Shown here in pieces: positions 35,918 to 44,225 of a DNA stretch of 64,000 bases; position 1 is the stretch's first letter; every line of letters begins with the position of its first letter. The DNA lies in assembly GCF_014650955.1 (NCBI RefSeq), contig NZ_BMVY01000014.1, positions 1 through 64,000 of the forward strand, given 5' to 3'. A program made the translations under genes and the position numbers. Below the pieces are notes generated by a model, which was given only the letters and a program-made list of their open reading frames with translations, made no database searches and was not told where the DNA came from. The stretch is from Streptomyces tauricus. GTDB taxonomy: Bacteria > Actinomycetota > Actinomycetes > Streptomycetales > Streptomycetaceae.

Positions 35918-36775
35918 TCAGTGCGCGTAGTCCTTCGCGACGTCCGCGATGAACTCCCGCGACTGGTCCGCGTTGAGCGCCTGCGCCCGCAGATGCTCGT
36001 ACATGACGCTGTATTTCTGGACGTCGTTCGCCTTCTCCAGGTACAGATCGCTGGTGACGCCCTCGATGTAGACCACGCTGGAGTCGGCCGCGTCGGGGAA
36101 TTCGAGGATGGCGTACTGGCCGCTGACCCCCGGATGGGCGCCCATCGCGAACGGGATGACCTGAACCGTCACGTGCGGCACGTGCGACATTTCGACGAGA
36201 TGCTCCAACTGCTCGATCATCACCTGCTTGTTGCCGACGGTCCTGCGCAGCGCCGCCTCGTCGAGGACGGCCCACAGCCGCAGCGGGTTCTCCAGGTCGG
36301 AGATACGTTCCTGTCGGCGCAGCCGCACCTGGACGCGCTTGTCGATGTCGCCGGCCGCCGCCTCCGGCAGCGCGCCCTGGATCAGCGCCTCGGCGTACGG
36401 CCGGGTCTGCAGCAGACCCGGCACGACCAGCGGGTCGTACACGCGCAGGCTCGCCGCGTCGGTCTCCAGACCGATGTAGACGCTGTACGGGATGTCGCCG
36501 AAGGAGTGCCACCAGCCCTGCTGGCGCGAGTCCTTGGCCATCTGCATCAACGAGTCGACGATCCGGACGTCCTCGACCTCGTACACCCCGCACAGATCAC
36601 GGACATCACGCTGGCTGATGCTGCGCCGCCCGTTCTCCAGGCGGCTGATCTTCGACTGCGAGACGAGCAGCCGCTCGGCCACTTCTTCGGCCGTCATGCC
36701 CTTGAGCTCCCGGAGCCTTCGCAGCTCCTGGCCCAACCGGCGTCGCCTGACGGTGGGATTGACGTTGGACGCCAC
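35918..36775 (-). CDS. XRE-family regulator with DUF5753 domain
   Basis: 285 aa from GTG 36775, with ggaggt 9 nt upstream; the 331-aa frame extends into non-coding-like sequence. The N-terminal HTH (about 10-65) is LGQELRRLRELKGMTAEEVAERL...SQSKISRLENG. The remaining 210 residues match DUF5753 (YDPLVVPGLLQTRPYAEALI, RQERISD, VTVQVIPFAMGAHPGV, YIEGVTSDLYLE). With the DUF397 gene it forms the common Streptomyces developmental-regulator pair. Repeats upstream may be its own operator. Confidence 0.93.
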   Translation of the reverse strand: MASNVNPTVRRRRLGQELRRLRELKGMTAEEVAERLLVSQSKISRLENGRRSISQRDVRDLCGVYEVEDVRIVDSLMQMAKDSRQQGWWHSFGDIPYSVYIGLETDAASLRVYDPLVVPGLLQTRPYAEALIQGALPEAAAGDIDKRVQVRLRRQERISDLENPLRLWAVLDEAALRRTVGNKQVMIEQLEHLVEMSHVPHVTVQVIPFAMGAHPGVSGQYAILEFPDAADSSVVYIEGVTSDLYLEKANDVQKYSVMYEHLRAQALNADQSREFIADVAKDYAH

Positions 36776-36886
36776 GGGACGTGCACCTCCGGCTGCGGAC
36801 TGCCTGTACTTTGCGTATCTGCTGTTGAGCAGATTGCCACCAAGGTGCTTGCTACCGCTGGGAAACAGCGGATATGCAGTGCGTAC

Positions 36887-36928
36887 GCGCCACTTGTCGC
36901 CACCTTGCGCCACCTGCCGCCACCTGGC
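36887..36928. repeat. Four approximate cgccacct direct repeats upstream of XRE regulator
   Basis: gcgccactt, cgccacctt, gcgccacctgc and cgccacctgg follow one another with about 10-bp spacing, 112-153 bp upstream of the regulator's GTG. Possible operator array; unproven. Confidence 0.5.
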
Positions 36929-37141
36929 GTCCGATAGGGCGACAAGCGACCATGGACGGACGCATCAAGGGACAGGCGATCAGGGGGACATGCGGACGCG
37001 CGGGGCGGCGGGCCGTGTCGTCGTCCGGACGTACGGCCCGTCGCCCCGCGCGGCCCAGCGGCTCCCGAACCGGGTCTTGGGGACTGCGGTGCGGCGCTGA
37101 CGTGCGTGACGCGCGAGGCGTGGTGCACGGTGGGTGCTGCG

Positions 37142-37209
37142 GATACAGCGAGTACAGCGAATACAGCTATGACGAATACAGCGGTTACGAGTACGGCGGA
37201 TACAGCGGT
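37142..37209. repeat. 9-bp tandem repeat (RATACAGCG)
   Basis: Degenerate copies of gatacagcg/aatacagcg/agtacagcg, interrupted by two related 15-bp units, lie between two leftward genes. In one rightward frame they would encode Tyr/Ser/Glu/Gly repeats, but no start, RBS or continuing codon bias supports a gene. Confidence 0.7.
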
Positions 37210-37285
37210 ACTTCGGGGACTGCGGTCGTGCGGTGCTGCGGTGCCGCGATCGCGTTTCGGTGGGTATGTGCCGTGGACCTGCGGC

Positions 37286-38041
37286 TCAGTGGGCCACGGC
37301 GCGTGCCATCGAACTGCGGTGCGGCTGCATCGGGACGCCCCTCGCGGGCTCCGGTGCGGGCCTGGCTCCCGGGGCGGCCTGACGGCCGGTCGGTGCCGGG
37401 CTGCGGCGTGGCTGTGCGGCCACTCCGTTCTGGACGTCCATCACGGCGTGCGCCACGAGTCCGCCCATGGGGTCGTGCCTGATCAGGTCCCGGAGTCGGG
37501 AGCGCGACGAGCGCCCTTCGTTCCCTGGGTAGAGGTGCTTGCCCAGGCCGACGGCATGCGCCAGCGCGGCCAGTGCGGCGGTCCGCGGGTCCGGCGGGAC
37601 GCCGGTGCGGATCGCGCTGTCCAGCCGGGCCCTGATCTCCCGGCTGATCTCCGTGTCCGTCGCTTGGTAGCGAGTCGTCGGAAGCACCCCGCACATCTGG
37701 CCCGCCACGGCATGAACCATGCCGCATCGCTCCAGATGCGAGAGATATGTCTGGCGCAACCCCAGTCGGGGCCCGCCGATCCAGTTCACAGCGCGTACTG
37801 GAGCACCCCGCCTGCGGAGTAGTTCCAGCGCACAGTCCAAGGTCGGATCTCCGGTCGGCCGTGGTGCCACCACGGCGATACGATCCCCGTCTGGGGCTAT
37901 CCGTCCGGCCAGCGCCAGCTCCACTAGCTGTGCTCCGGCCAGACCGAGGTCGAGCGACTGCGGCTGTGCGGTGGTACCCGTGGTCGGGTCCAACGCCAGC
38001 AGCAGAAGCTCCTCCGGAAGTGTTCTGCGGCTCCTGCCCAT
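37286..38041 (-). CDS. GPP34 (GOLPH3-like) family protein
   Basis: 251 aa from ATG 38041, with ggggagg 5 nt upstream. The N-terminal LPEELLLLALDPTTG and following LGLAGAQLVELALAGRI are typical of the GPP34 fold, which in eukaryotes binds PI4P and glycosyltransferases. In Streptomyces such proteins are numerous and of unknown role. The C-terminal 45 residues are disordered, Pro/Arg-rich. Monocistronic. Confidence 0.88.
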   Translation of the reverse strand: MGRSRRTLPEELLLLALDPTTGTTAQPQSLDLGLAGAQLVELALAGRIAPDGDRIAVVAPRPTGDPTLDCALELLRRRGAPVRAVNWIGGPRLGLRQTYLSHLERCGMVHAVAGQMCGVLPTTRYQATDTEISREIRARLDSAIRTGVPPDPRTAALAALAHAVGLGKHLYPGNEGRSSRSRLRDLIRHDPMGGLVAHAVMDVQNGVAAQPRRSPAPTGRQAAPGARPAPEPARGVPMQPHRSSMARAVAH

Positions 38042-38281
38042 CCATGCCTCCCCGCGTGGATGAATGACAGGGTGACCCCTCTCACATTGGTCTGTCGAGA
38101 GCACGTGACCGGTTCGTAGTGGAACCAGTAGATATGTCGTTCTCGTCTACCGCAGGGGTCAATCCCTCACACAGGACACTGGTAGATGGTTCGGACACGA
38201 GTGTCCGGGCCGCGTGTGCACTGTTTAACGGGTTCATGGTTCGGTTGGGCGCACGGTGTGTGGCGCACGGAGGAGGCATCG

Positions 38282-41158
38282 GTGGCGGGCGAGTCCCCCG
38301 ACAGGTCGAAGCAGCACGAGTCGTCGGCAGAACCGACGTCGGGGAGCAAGGTTCCGGTTCCGGATCCGCGGCTGGCGGTCGCACGGGAGGCCGTGACGGC
38401 GGCTGCCCGGGTGGACACGGCCACCGCGGTGTTCTCGACGAAGCGCTCCGCGGAGGCGGCGGGTTCCGCGGGTCCCGAGGGCACGGAGGAGAAGGCGGTG
38501 CCGGCTGCCGGGAGTTCCCAGGGGAGTGACGGTTCTGCGGAGCCGGAGAGTCCTGCCGAGGGGGCCGGGAAGGGCACCGGAGGCGGTGACGCGCGACTCC
38601 GGTCCGCCGTGGCGGCCTGGGTCGCCACAGCGGACGAGGAGGCGCCTGAGGGCGCTCCTGCGGGCGCGGAGGCGGGTTCGGCTGCGCCGGGCGCGGGGGA
38701 GGGCGGGGGGCGGCGTGAGGACGACGCCGACGCCCACGCCGATGCGGACGCCGACGCCGGCGGTGTGGAGCCGGGGGTGTCGGGCTCGGGTTCGGGTTCG
38801 GCCGGGGACGACCCGGACGCCGGTTCCGGGGCGTCGGACTCGGGTACGGCCACTGGTGCCGACTCCGACTCCGACTCCGACTCCGACTCCGGCTCAGGCG
38901 AAGCGGGCTCGGGTGCCGGTACGGACCCGGACTCCGAGCCGGAGGATTCCGTGGCCGACGAGGCACCGGCCGCGTCGAAGAGCGAGGCCGAGAGCGGGGC
39001 CAAGGCCGAGGCGAAGGGTGGGTCGGCGGGTGCCGCTCCGGCGGACGCACCGGCTGAGCGCGCTGTTCCGCGGGCCGACGCCGCCTCGGACGCCGACGTT
39101 CCGCCCAAGGGCGGGGCCTCTGCCTCCGGCAGGAGCGCGGGGGCCGCCGCGGGCGGCGGAGACGTCGCTGACGCGAAGGTCGACGGGAACGCCGCTGGCG
39201 ACGAAAGCGTCGCCGACGCGCAGGGCGGGGCCAAGGCCGACGCCAAGCGCAAGGTGGACGCCCCTGCGGCGAAGCCGCCCGTGGACGCGGCTCCCGCCGC
39301 TGACGCTGACGCGGACGCCGAGTCGGACCCGGACGCCGGTCCCGACGCGGACTCCGCGGCGAAGCCGGAGGCCGCTTCGAAGTCTGGCTCCGAGGCCGAT
39401 TCGGGTCCCGCCGCGAAGCCGGACTCCACGCCCGGCGAGGGCGAGCCCGAGCCGCCCGTCGACCAGGCCACCGCGATCTTCAAGCGGCCCGCGGCCGTGG
39501 ACCAGCCCACGACCATGCTCAAGCTGGGCGACGCCAAACCGGGCGCCAAGCCGGCCGCCGGGCCTGGCAAGGCCGCGGACTCGGACAAGGTTGTCGGGCC
39601 GGACAAGGGCGTCGGCGCGAAGGCCGATGCCAAGTCGGCCGCCGCGTCCCTGGCCGAAGCCGCGCCGAAGACCGAACCCGCGCCCAAGGACGACGAAGCC
39701 CCCGCCGAGCGCACCAGCAAGTTCGTCGCGCTCAAGCCGCTCGACGAGCCCGCCCCGCCGAAGGCGAGGCCCGCCGTCCCGCCGCCGGGACCGTCCGTCT
39801 CGCCCTCGGCCCCGCCCGCCGCCGGCGCCCCGCAGGTCGGCCCCGAGCGGACGACCCAGCAGCCCCTCCCGCCGAGGCCCCCGCTGGACCTGCTGGCGGA
39901 GCTGACGAACACCCCGCCGCCCCGCCAGACCCCGGTCCGTACCATCGTGCGCCGGGTCAAGATCTGGACGCCCCTGGTACTCCTGCTGGCCGTGGTGTTT
40001 GCAGTCGTACAGGCCGTACGTCCGCTGCCGTCCCCCACCCTCGCGCTGACCGCCGACGAGACCTACGCCTTCGAGGGCAACAAGGTCTCCCTGCCGTGGC
40101 CCGAGGAGGGCCAGGGCTGGATGGACGTCAACGGCATCGGCACGGTCGACTCGTTCGGGGACCAGAAGCCCGTCGCGATCGGCTCGGTCGCCAAGGCCAT
40201 GACGGCGTACGTGATCCTCAAGGAGCACCCGCTGAAGGCCGGCGCGGACGGCGAGAAGATCGAGGTCGACGCGAAGGCGGAGAAGGAGGGCGGCTTCGAC
40301 GCGCAGGGCGAGTCGACGCTCAACACCGTCAAGGAGGGCGACACCCTCACCGAGAAGGACGCCATCGCGGCCATCATGATCCCGTCCGCGAACAACATCG
40401 CGCGGCTGCTGGCGCGTTGGGACGCGGGTTCCGAGGCGAAGTTCGTCGAGAAGATGAACGCCGCCGCCAAGGACCTGGGGATGAAGAACACGAAGTACAC
40501 CGACCCCTCGGGGCTGAAGGAGACCACCGTCTCCACCGCCGAGGACCAGGTGAAGCTCGGCAACGAGCTGGTGGACATCAAGGCGCTGGTGGACATCACC
40601 AAGCTGCCGAGCTGGGTGGACCCGTCCGGCAAGAAGTGGGACAACTACAACCGCCTGGTGCCGTACAACAACGCCATCGGCATCAAGACCGGCTCCACCA
40701 CCAAGGCCGGCGGCAACCTGCTCTTCGCCGCCACGCAGGAGGTCGGCGGCGAGAACGTCATCGTCGTCGGCGCGATCCTCGGCCAGCACACGCCGCCGAT
40801 CATCGACACGGTCAACGCGGTCAGCAAGACGGCGATGATCGCCGCCCAGGAGGCGCTGACCTCGCGGAAGATCCTGAAGAAGGGTGACGTCGTGGGGTAC
40901 GTGGACGACGGGCTCGGCGGTCAGGTACCGGTCGTCGCCACCAAGGACGTCTCCGCGGTGGGCTGGGCCGGACAGACGGTCAAGCTGAAGCTGGACGAGG
41001 GCGGCACGGCCATCCCGCACGAGGCGAAGGCGGGAACCGAGGTCGGCTCGCTGAGCGTCGGGGACGGTACGACGGGCGACGCGGTCGATATTCCGGTCGC
41101 GCTGCAGTCGGACCTCACGGAACCGGGCTTCGGCGCCAAGCTGACGCGCGTGAGCTGA
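38282..41158 (+). CDS. D-alanyl-D-alanine carboxypeptidase (S11) with long disordered N-terminus
   Basis: 958 aa from GTG 38282, with ggaggagg 6 nt upstream. Residues 1-555 are low-complexity Ala/Asp/Ser/Gly/Glu/Pro. One membrane helix (about 559-580, VLLLAVVFAVVQAV) follows, then an S11 domain: Ser635-x-x-Lys638 in GSVAKAM, Ser702-x-Asn704 in PSANNI and KTG at 802-804. These are the three motifs of penicillin-binding D,D-carboxypeptidases that trim the peptidoglycan stem peptide. Topology puts the 555-residue acidic tail in the cytoplasm, an unusual size for the family. The downstream membrane-protein gene has a similar acidic N-terminus. Confidence 0.9.
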   Translation: MAGESPDRSKQHESSAEPTSGSKVPVPDPRLAVAREAVTAAARVDTATAVFSTKRSAEAAGSAGPEGTEEKAVPAAGSSQGSDGSAEPESPAEGAGKGTGGGDARLRSAVAAWVATADEEAPEGAPAGAEAGSAAPGAGEGGGRREDDADAHADADADAGGVEPGVSGSGSGSAGDDPDAGSGASDSGTATGADSDSDSDSDSGSGEAGSGAGTDPDSEPEDSVADEAPAASKSEAESGAKAEAKGGSAGAAPADAPAERAVPRADAASDADVPPKGGASASGRSAGAAAGGGDVADAKVDGNAAGDESVADAQGGAKADAKRKVDAPAAKPPVDAAPAADADADAESDPDAGPDADSAAKPEAASKSGSEADSGPAAKPDSTPGEGEPEPPVDQATAIFKRPAAVDQPTTMLKLGDAKPGAKPAAGPGKAADSDKVVGPDKGVGAKADAKSAAASLAEAAPKTEPAPKDDEAPAERTSKFVALKPLDEPAPPKARPAVPPPGPSVSPSAPPAAGAPQVGPERTTQQPLPPRPPLDLLAELTNTPPPRQTPVRTIVRRVKIWTPLVLLLAVVFAVVQAVRPLPSPTLALTADETYAFEGNKVSLPWPEEGQGWMDVNGIGTVDSFGDQKPVAIGSVAKAMTAYVILKEHPLKAGADGEKIEVDAKAEKEGGFDAQGESTLNTVKEGDTLTEKDAIAAIMIPSANNIARLLARWDAGSEAKFVEKMNAAAKDLGMKNTKYTDPSGLKETTVSTAEDQVKLGNELVDIKALVDITKLPSWVDPSGKKWDNYNRLVPYNNAIGIKTGSTTKAGGNLLFAATQEVGGENVIVVGAILGQHTPPIIDTVNAVSKTAMIAAQEALTSRKILKKGDVVGYVDDGLGGQVPVVATKDVSAVGWAGQTVKLKLDEGGTAIPHEAKAGTEVGSLSVGDGTTGDAVDIPVALQSDLTEPGFGAKLTRVS
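38861..38890. repeat. GACTCC hexamer x5 in carboxypeptidase tail
   Basis: Five perfect gactcc copies encode an Asp-Ser repeat in the disordered tail. In-frame and slippage-prone. Confidence 0.9.
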
Positions 41159-41208
41159 CGGGCACGTACGCCCGCGAAGAACAGAGGAACAGAACAGAAC
41201 GACCGCCC

Positions 41209-41254
41209 GCACCCCGCCGACGGAGCACCACCCAGGAGCTCCCCGGCGGGGTGC
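41209..41254 (+). terminator. Terminator after carboxypeptidase gene
   Basis: Perfect 11-bp arms (gcaccccgccg at 41209, cggcggggtgc ending 41254) with a 24-nt loop, 50 bp after the stop. Confidence 0.7.
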
Positions 41255-41339
41255 GTGCTAGCGTCGCCAGGATGGGGCAAGGCCGCCCGCCGCGGGGCCC
41301 GGCCGAGAGTGGAACAACGGGACACGGGAGTGCCAGCAC

Positions 41340-43610
41340 GTGGCGACAGCGGAGCCGACGCATGCCGACGACGCCGAGCCGAGCCGAGGGGCCGGCCCGC
41401 GAATAAGCGTGCGCACACGGCACGTCGACCCCCCGGAGCCGACCCCCGACCCTGTGGAGCCCGGGTGCCCCGACGGTGCCGAGGGCCCCGACGAGGCCAA
41501 GAAGTCCGACACGGCCGGGAACCCTGACGCCGGACCGGACGACGACTCCGGCCGGAAGGACGTCTCCGGACGGGACAGCGACCCCGGACCGGCTACTGCC
41601 GCCGCGGCCGCGCAGGCTCCCACCACCGGACCGGACGCCGACTTCCACTCGGCCGCAGCCGCCGGTGCGGACGCCGACTCCCGCCCGACTCCCGCCGCCG
41701 CCCCTGCCGCAGACACCAAGCCGGTCGCCCCCGCGTCCGGCTCGCAGGGCGACACCGCCCGGAGCCGCGACGCCAAGTCGGACCCCGATGCCGGGCCGGA
41801 CCCCGCCGCCGAGCCGGCCGACGGGCCCGGAGTCGGCGGCGGTGGCGGTGGACGCGGAGGTGGTGGGCGGGGACGTACCCGGCTGCGTCGCTTCGGGCGG
41901 CATCCCGCGATCCTCGCCATGGCCCTTTCCGGCGTTCTCCACATCATCTGGTTCTTCACGTTCGCGAACAGTGGCGGCGACCTCGCCGCGCAGGACGCGT
42001 GGGCGGAGTTCGTGGGGCGGAACCCCGGGTCCGCGTACAACCTGGCCTGGTACGGCGGCATGCACCCCGTGTCGTACAGCGTGGTGTCCCCGTATCTGAT
42101 GGCCGTGCTCGGTGTGCGGACGACGATGATGATCGCGGGGACGCTCTCCGCGGGCCTGCTCATGCTCGTGCTGATGCGCAGCCGGGCCGTAAGGAACCCC
42201 GTCGCCGCCGCGGCCGCCGGAGTGTTCGCGCTCCTGTGCAACGCGATCTCCGGCCGCGTCACCTTCGGTCTCGGCATGGTCTTCGCGCTCGGCGCCGCCG
42301 CCGTCGTCTTCTGCTGGCCCTACCGCTGGCGCTACAAGCGCTGGGCGAAGGCCCTGTGCGCCGCCCCCCTCGCCGCGGCGGCGACCGCCGCGTCCCCGGT
42401 GGCCGGCCTCTTCGTCGGCTTCGTAGCCGTCGCCCTGTTCCTGCAGAAACGCCGCCCGGGCGCGTGGGCACTGGGCATCGCGCCCGCCGCGGTCGTGGGC
42501 GTCTCGGCCTGGATGTTCCCGTTCTCCGGTACGCAGCCGATGATGTTCGGGTCGGTCCTGCTGCCGTTCGCGTCCGCGGCCTGCGCCTTCTTCCTCGTAC
42601 CCAAGGAGTGGAAGACGGTCCGGATCACCGCGGCGGTGTACGGCCTGTCCGTCGTCCTCGTCTGGCTGATCAGCTCGCAGATCGGCTCCAACATCAGCCG
42701 GCTGCCGATGCTGCTGGGCGGCGTCACGCTGATCGCCGCGCTGCCCTTCACGGCGCCGCGCTCACGCAAGTGGTACGCGATCCTGCTGGCCTTCGTGACC
42801 GTGAACGGCTGGATCGCCTTCAAGGCCGTGGACGACATCGTGCACACGACGCCCGCCGCGTCCTGGGCCCGCGAACTGGCCCCCCTCGTCAACCAGCTCC
42901 AGGAGGCCGGCGCCGAGAAGGGCCGCGTCGAGGTCGTACCGGCCCGCTCCCACCGCGAGGCGTCCGCCCTCGCCCCGTACGTCAACCTCGCCCGCGGCTG
43001 GAACCGGCAGGCGGACATGGAGCGCAACCCCCTCTTCTACGACGACACCCTCAACTCCGCGAACTACCACGAGTGGCTGCAGCGCTGGGCCGTCCACTAC
43101 GTCGTCGTCCCCAAGGGCGAGCCCGACGGCGACGGCGGCGAACGCGAGCGCGAACTGGTCCAGCGCGGGATGCCGTACCTGAAGCAGGTCTGGGGCGACG
43201 CCAACTGGCAGCTCTTCGAGGTCACCGACCCGACGCCGATGGCCGACCCGCCCGCGGTCGTCGACCGTGCCGAGCAGGGGGAGCTGACCCTGGAGGTGAA
43301 GCGGGCGGGGCGGGTGCTCATCCGGATCCCGTACTCGCCGTGGCTCGGGCTCGTCGACGCGGAGGGCAAGAGCGTGAAGCCCCCGCAGGAGACCGAGGAG
43401 TCCAAGAAGCGGGAGGACGGGGAGCCGAAGTCGTACGACAACGTCAACGGCTGCCTGATGGAGACGGAAGAGGACGCGCAGGGCGACCAGTGGACGGAAC
43501 TGCTGGCGCCGAGGGCCGGCACGTACCGGCTGGCGGCCCCCTACCAGCTGCCCCGGGGCACAGGATGCCCCGAGGAGCTGCGGGAAGAGGTCCGCGGCAG
43601 CGAGGGGTAG
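41340..43610 (+). CDS. Polytopic membrane protein, GT-C glycosyltransferase-like
   Basis: 756 aa from GTG 41340 (gggag 9 nt upstream). Residues 1-175 are acidic, Pro/Ala-rich and disordered, with a Gly-rich end. About ten membrane helices follow (roughly 185-500), with an acidic first loop GGDLAAQDAWAEF and HPVSYSVVSPYLMA, which suggests a GT-C type lipid-linked sugar transferase. The C-terminal 250 residues are a soluble extracellular domain (LARGWNRQADMERNPLFYD, then a beta-rich part). Such proteins are often annotated as MFS transporters, but the topology does not fit that. Exact role unknown. Confidence 0.75.
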   Translation: MATAEPTHADDAEPSRGAGPRISVRTRHVDPPEPTPDPVEPGCPDGAEGPDEAKKSDTAGNPDAGPDDDSGRKDVSGRDSDPGPATAAAAAQAPTTGPDADFHSAAAAGADADSRPTPAAAPAADTKPVAPASGSQGDTARSRDAKSDPDAGPDPAAEPADGPGVGGGGGGRGGGGRGRTRLRRFGRHPAILAMALSGVLHIIWFFTFANSGGDLAAQDAWAEFVGRNPGSAYNLAWYGGMHPVSYSVVSPYLMAVLGVRTTMMIAGTLSAGLLMLVLMRSRAVRNPVAAAAAGVFALLCNAISGRVTFGLGMVFALGAAAVVFCWPYRWRYKRWAKALCAAPLAAAATAASPVAGLFVGFVAVALFLQKRRPGAWALGIAPAAVVGVSAWMFPFSGTQPMMFGSVLLPFASAACAFFLVPKEWKTVRITAAVYGLSVVLVWLISSQIGSNISRLPMLLGGVTLIAALPFTAPRSRKWYAILLAFVTVNGWIAFKAVDDIVHTTPAASWARELAPLVNQLQEAGAEKGRVEVVPARSHREASALAPYVNLARGWNRQADMERNPLFYDDTLNSANYHEWLQRWAVHYVVVPKGEPDGDGGERERELVQRGMPYLKQVWGDANWQLFEVTDPTPMADPPAVVDRAEQGELTLEVKRAGRVLIRIPYSPWLGLVDAEGKSVKPPQETEESKKREDGEPKSYDNVNGCLMETEEDAQGDQWTELLAPRAGTYRLAAPYQLPRGTGCPEELREEVRGSEG

Positions 43611-43688
43611 CGCGCGCCGCCGGGGCACTGAGGAGGACGAGCCCAGCCGACCGGGCCCGCACCTCAGCGGTGACGGACCGGCGCTCGC

Positions 43689-44216
43689 TCAGCCGATGTG
43701 GGCCTCGACCGCGGACACGACCTCGGCGGACTCCGGCTCGGTCTGCGGCGAGAAGCGCGCGACCACCGTGCCGTCCCGGCCGATCAGGAACTTCTCGAAG
43801 TTCCAGCGGATGTCGCCGGTGTGCCCCTCGCCGTCCGCGAAGCCGGTGAGCCGCTCGTAGAGGGTGTGGCGGGCGTCCCCGTTCACGTCGACCTTCTCGG
43901 TCATCGGGAAGGTCACGCCGTACGTCGCCGAGCAGAACTCCGCGATCTCCTCGGACGAGCCGGGCTCCTGGCCCATGAACTGGTTGCACGGCACCCCGAG
44001 CACGGTGAAGCCCTGCGCCGCGTACCGCTCGTGCAGCCGCTCCAGGCCCGCGTACTGCGGGGTGAGCCCGCACTTGGACGCCACGTTGACGATGAGCACG
44101 GCCTGGCCCTTGTACTGGCCGAGATCCGCGGAACCGCCCTGCAGCGCATCGATGTCGACGTCGAGAGCGGAGGCGCCGGAGGCGGCAGCGGAGGCGGAGG
44201 CGTTGTCAGTAGTCAT
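43689..44216 (-). CDS. Glutathione-peroxidase-family thiol peroxidase
   Basis: 175 aa from ATG 44216. The catalytic set of the family is present: Cys49 in NVASKCGLT, Gln83 in PCNQFMGQEPG and Trp138 in WNFEKF. The peroxidatic residue is Cys, not selenocysteine; actinobacterial members use thioredoxin or mycothiol systems because glutathione is absent. The N-terminal 18 residues are an Ala/Ser-rich extension. There is no clear RBS. Confidence 0.92.
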   Translation of the reverse strand: MTTDNASASAAASGASALDVDIDALQGGSADLGQYKGQAVLIVNVASKCGLTPQYAGLERLHERYAAQGFTVLGVPCNQFMGQEPGSSEEIAEFCSATYGVTFPMTEKVDVNGDARHTLYERLTGFADGEGHTGDIRWNFEKFLIGRDGTVVARFSPQTEPESAEVVSAVEAHIG

Positions 44217-44225
44217 GAGCGGATG

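Larger units (their letters stand above)
36776..37285. other. Intergenic region, 510 bp
   Basis: This lies between the XRE regulator start and the stop of the GPP34 gene, both leftward. It holds the regulator's promoter, a cluster of cgccacct repeats and a 9-bp tandem repeat. No frame has gene-like codon use. Confidence 0.5.

Noticed and set aside
37142..37209. Possible CRISPR-like array
   Set aside because: Units are 9 bp with no spacers; a simple tandem repeat.
37106..37822. Tyr/Ser/Thr-repeat proteins in the intergenic repeat
   Set aside because: Frames run antisense through the GPP34 gene; no RBS or coding bias.
38894..41212. 772-codon leftward frame over the carboxypeptidase gene
   Set aside because: Shadow; low-complexity coding DNA leaves the antisense frame open.
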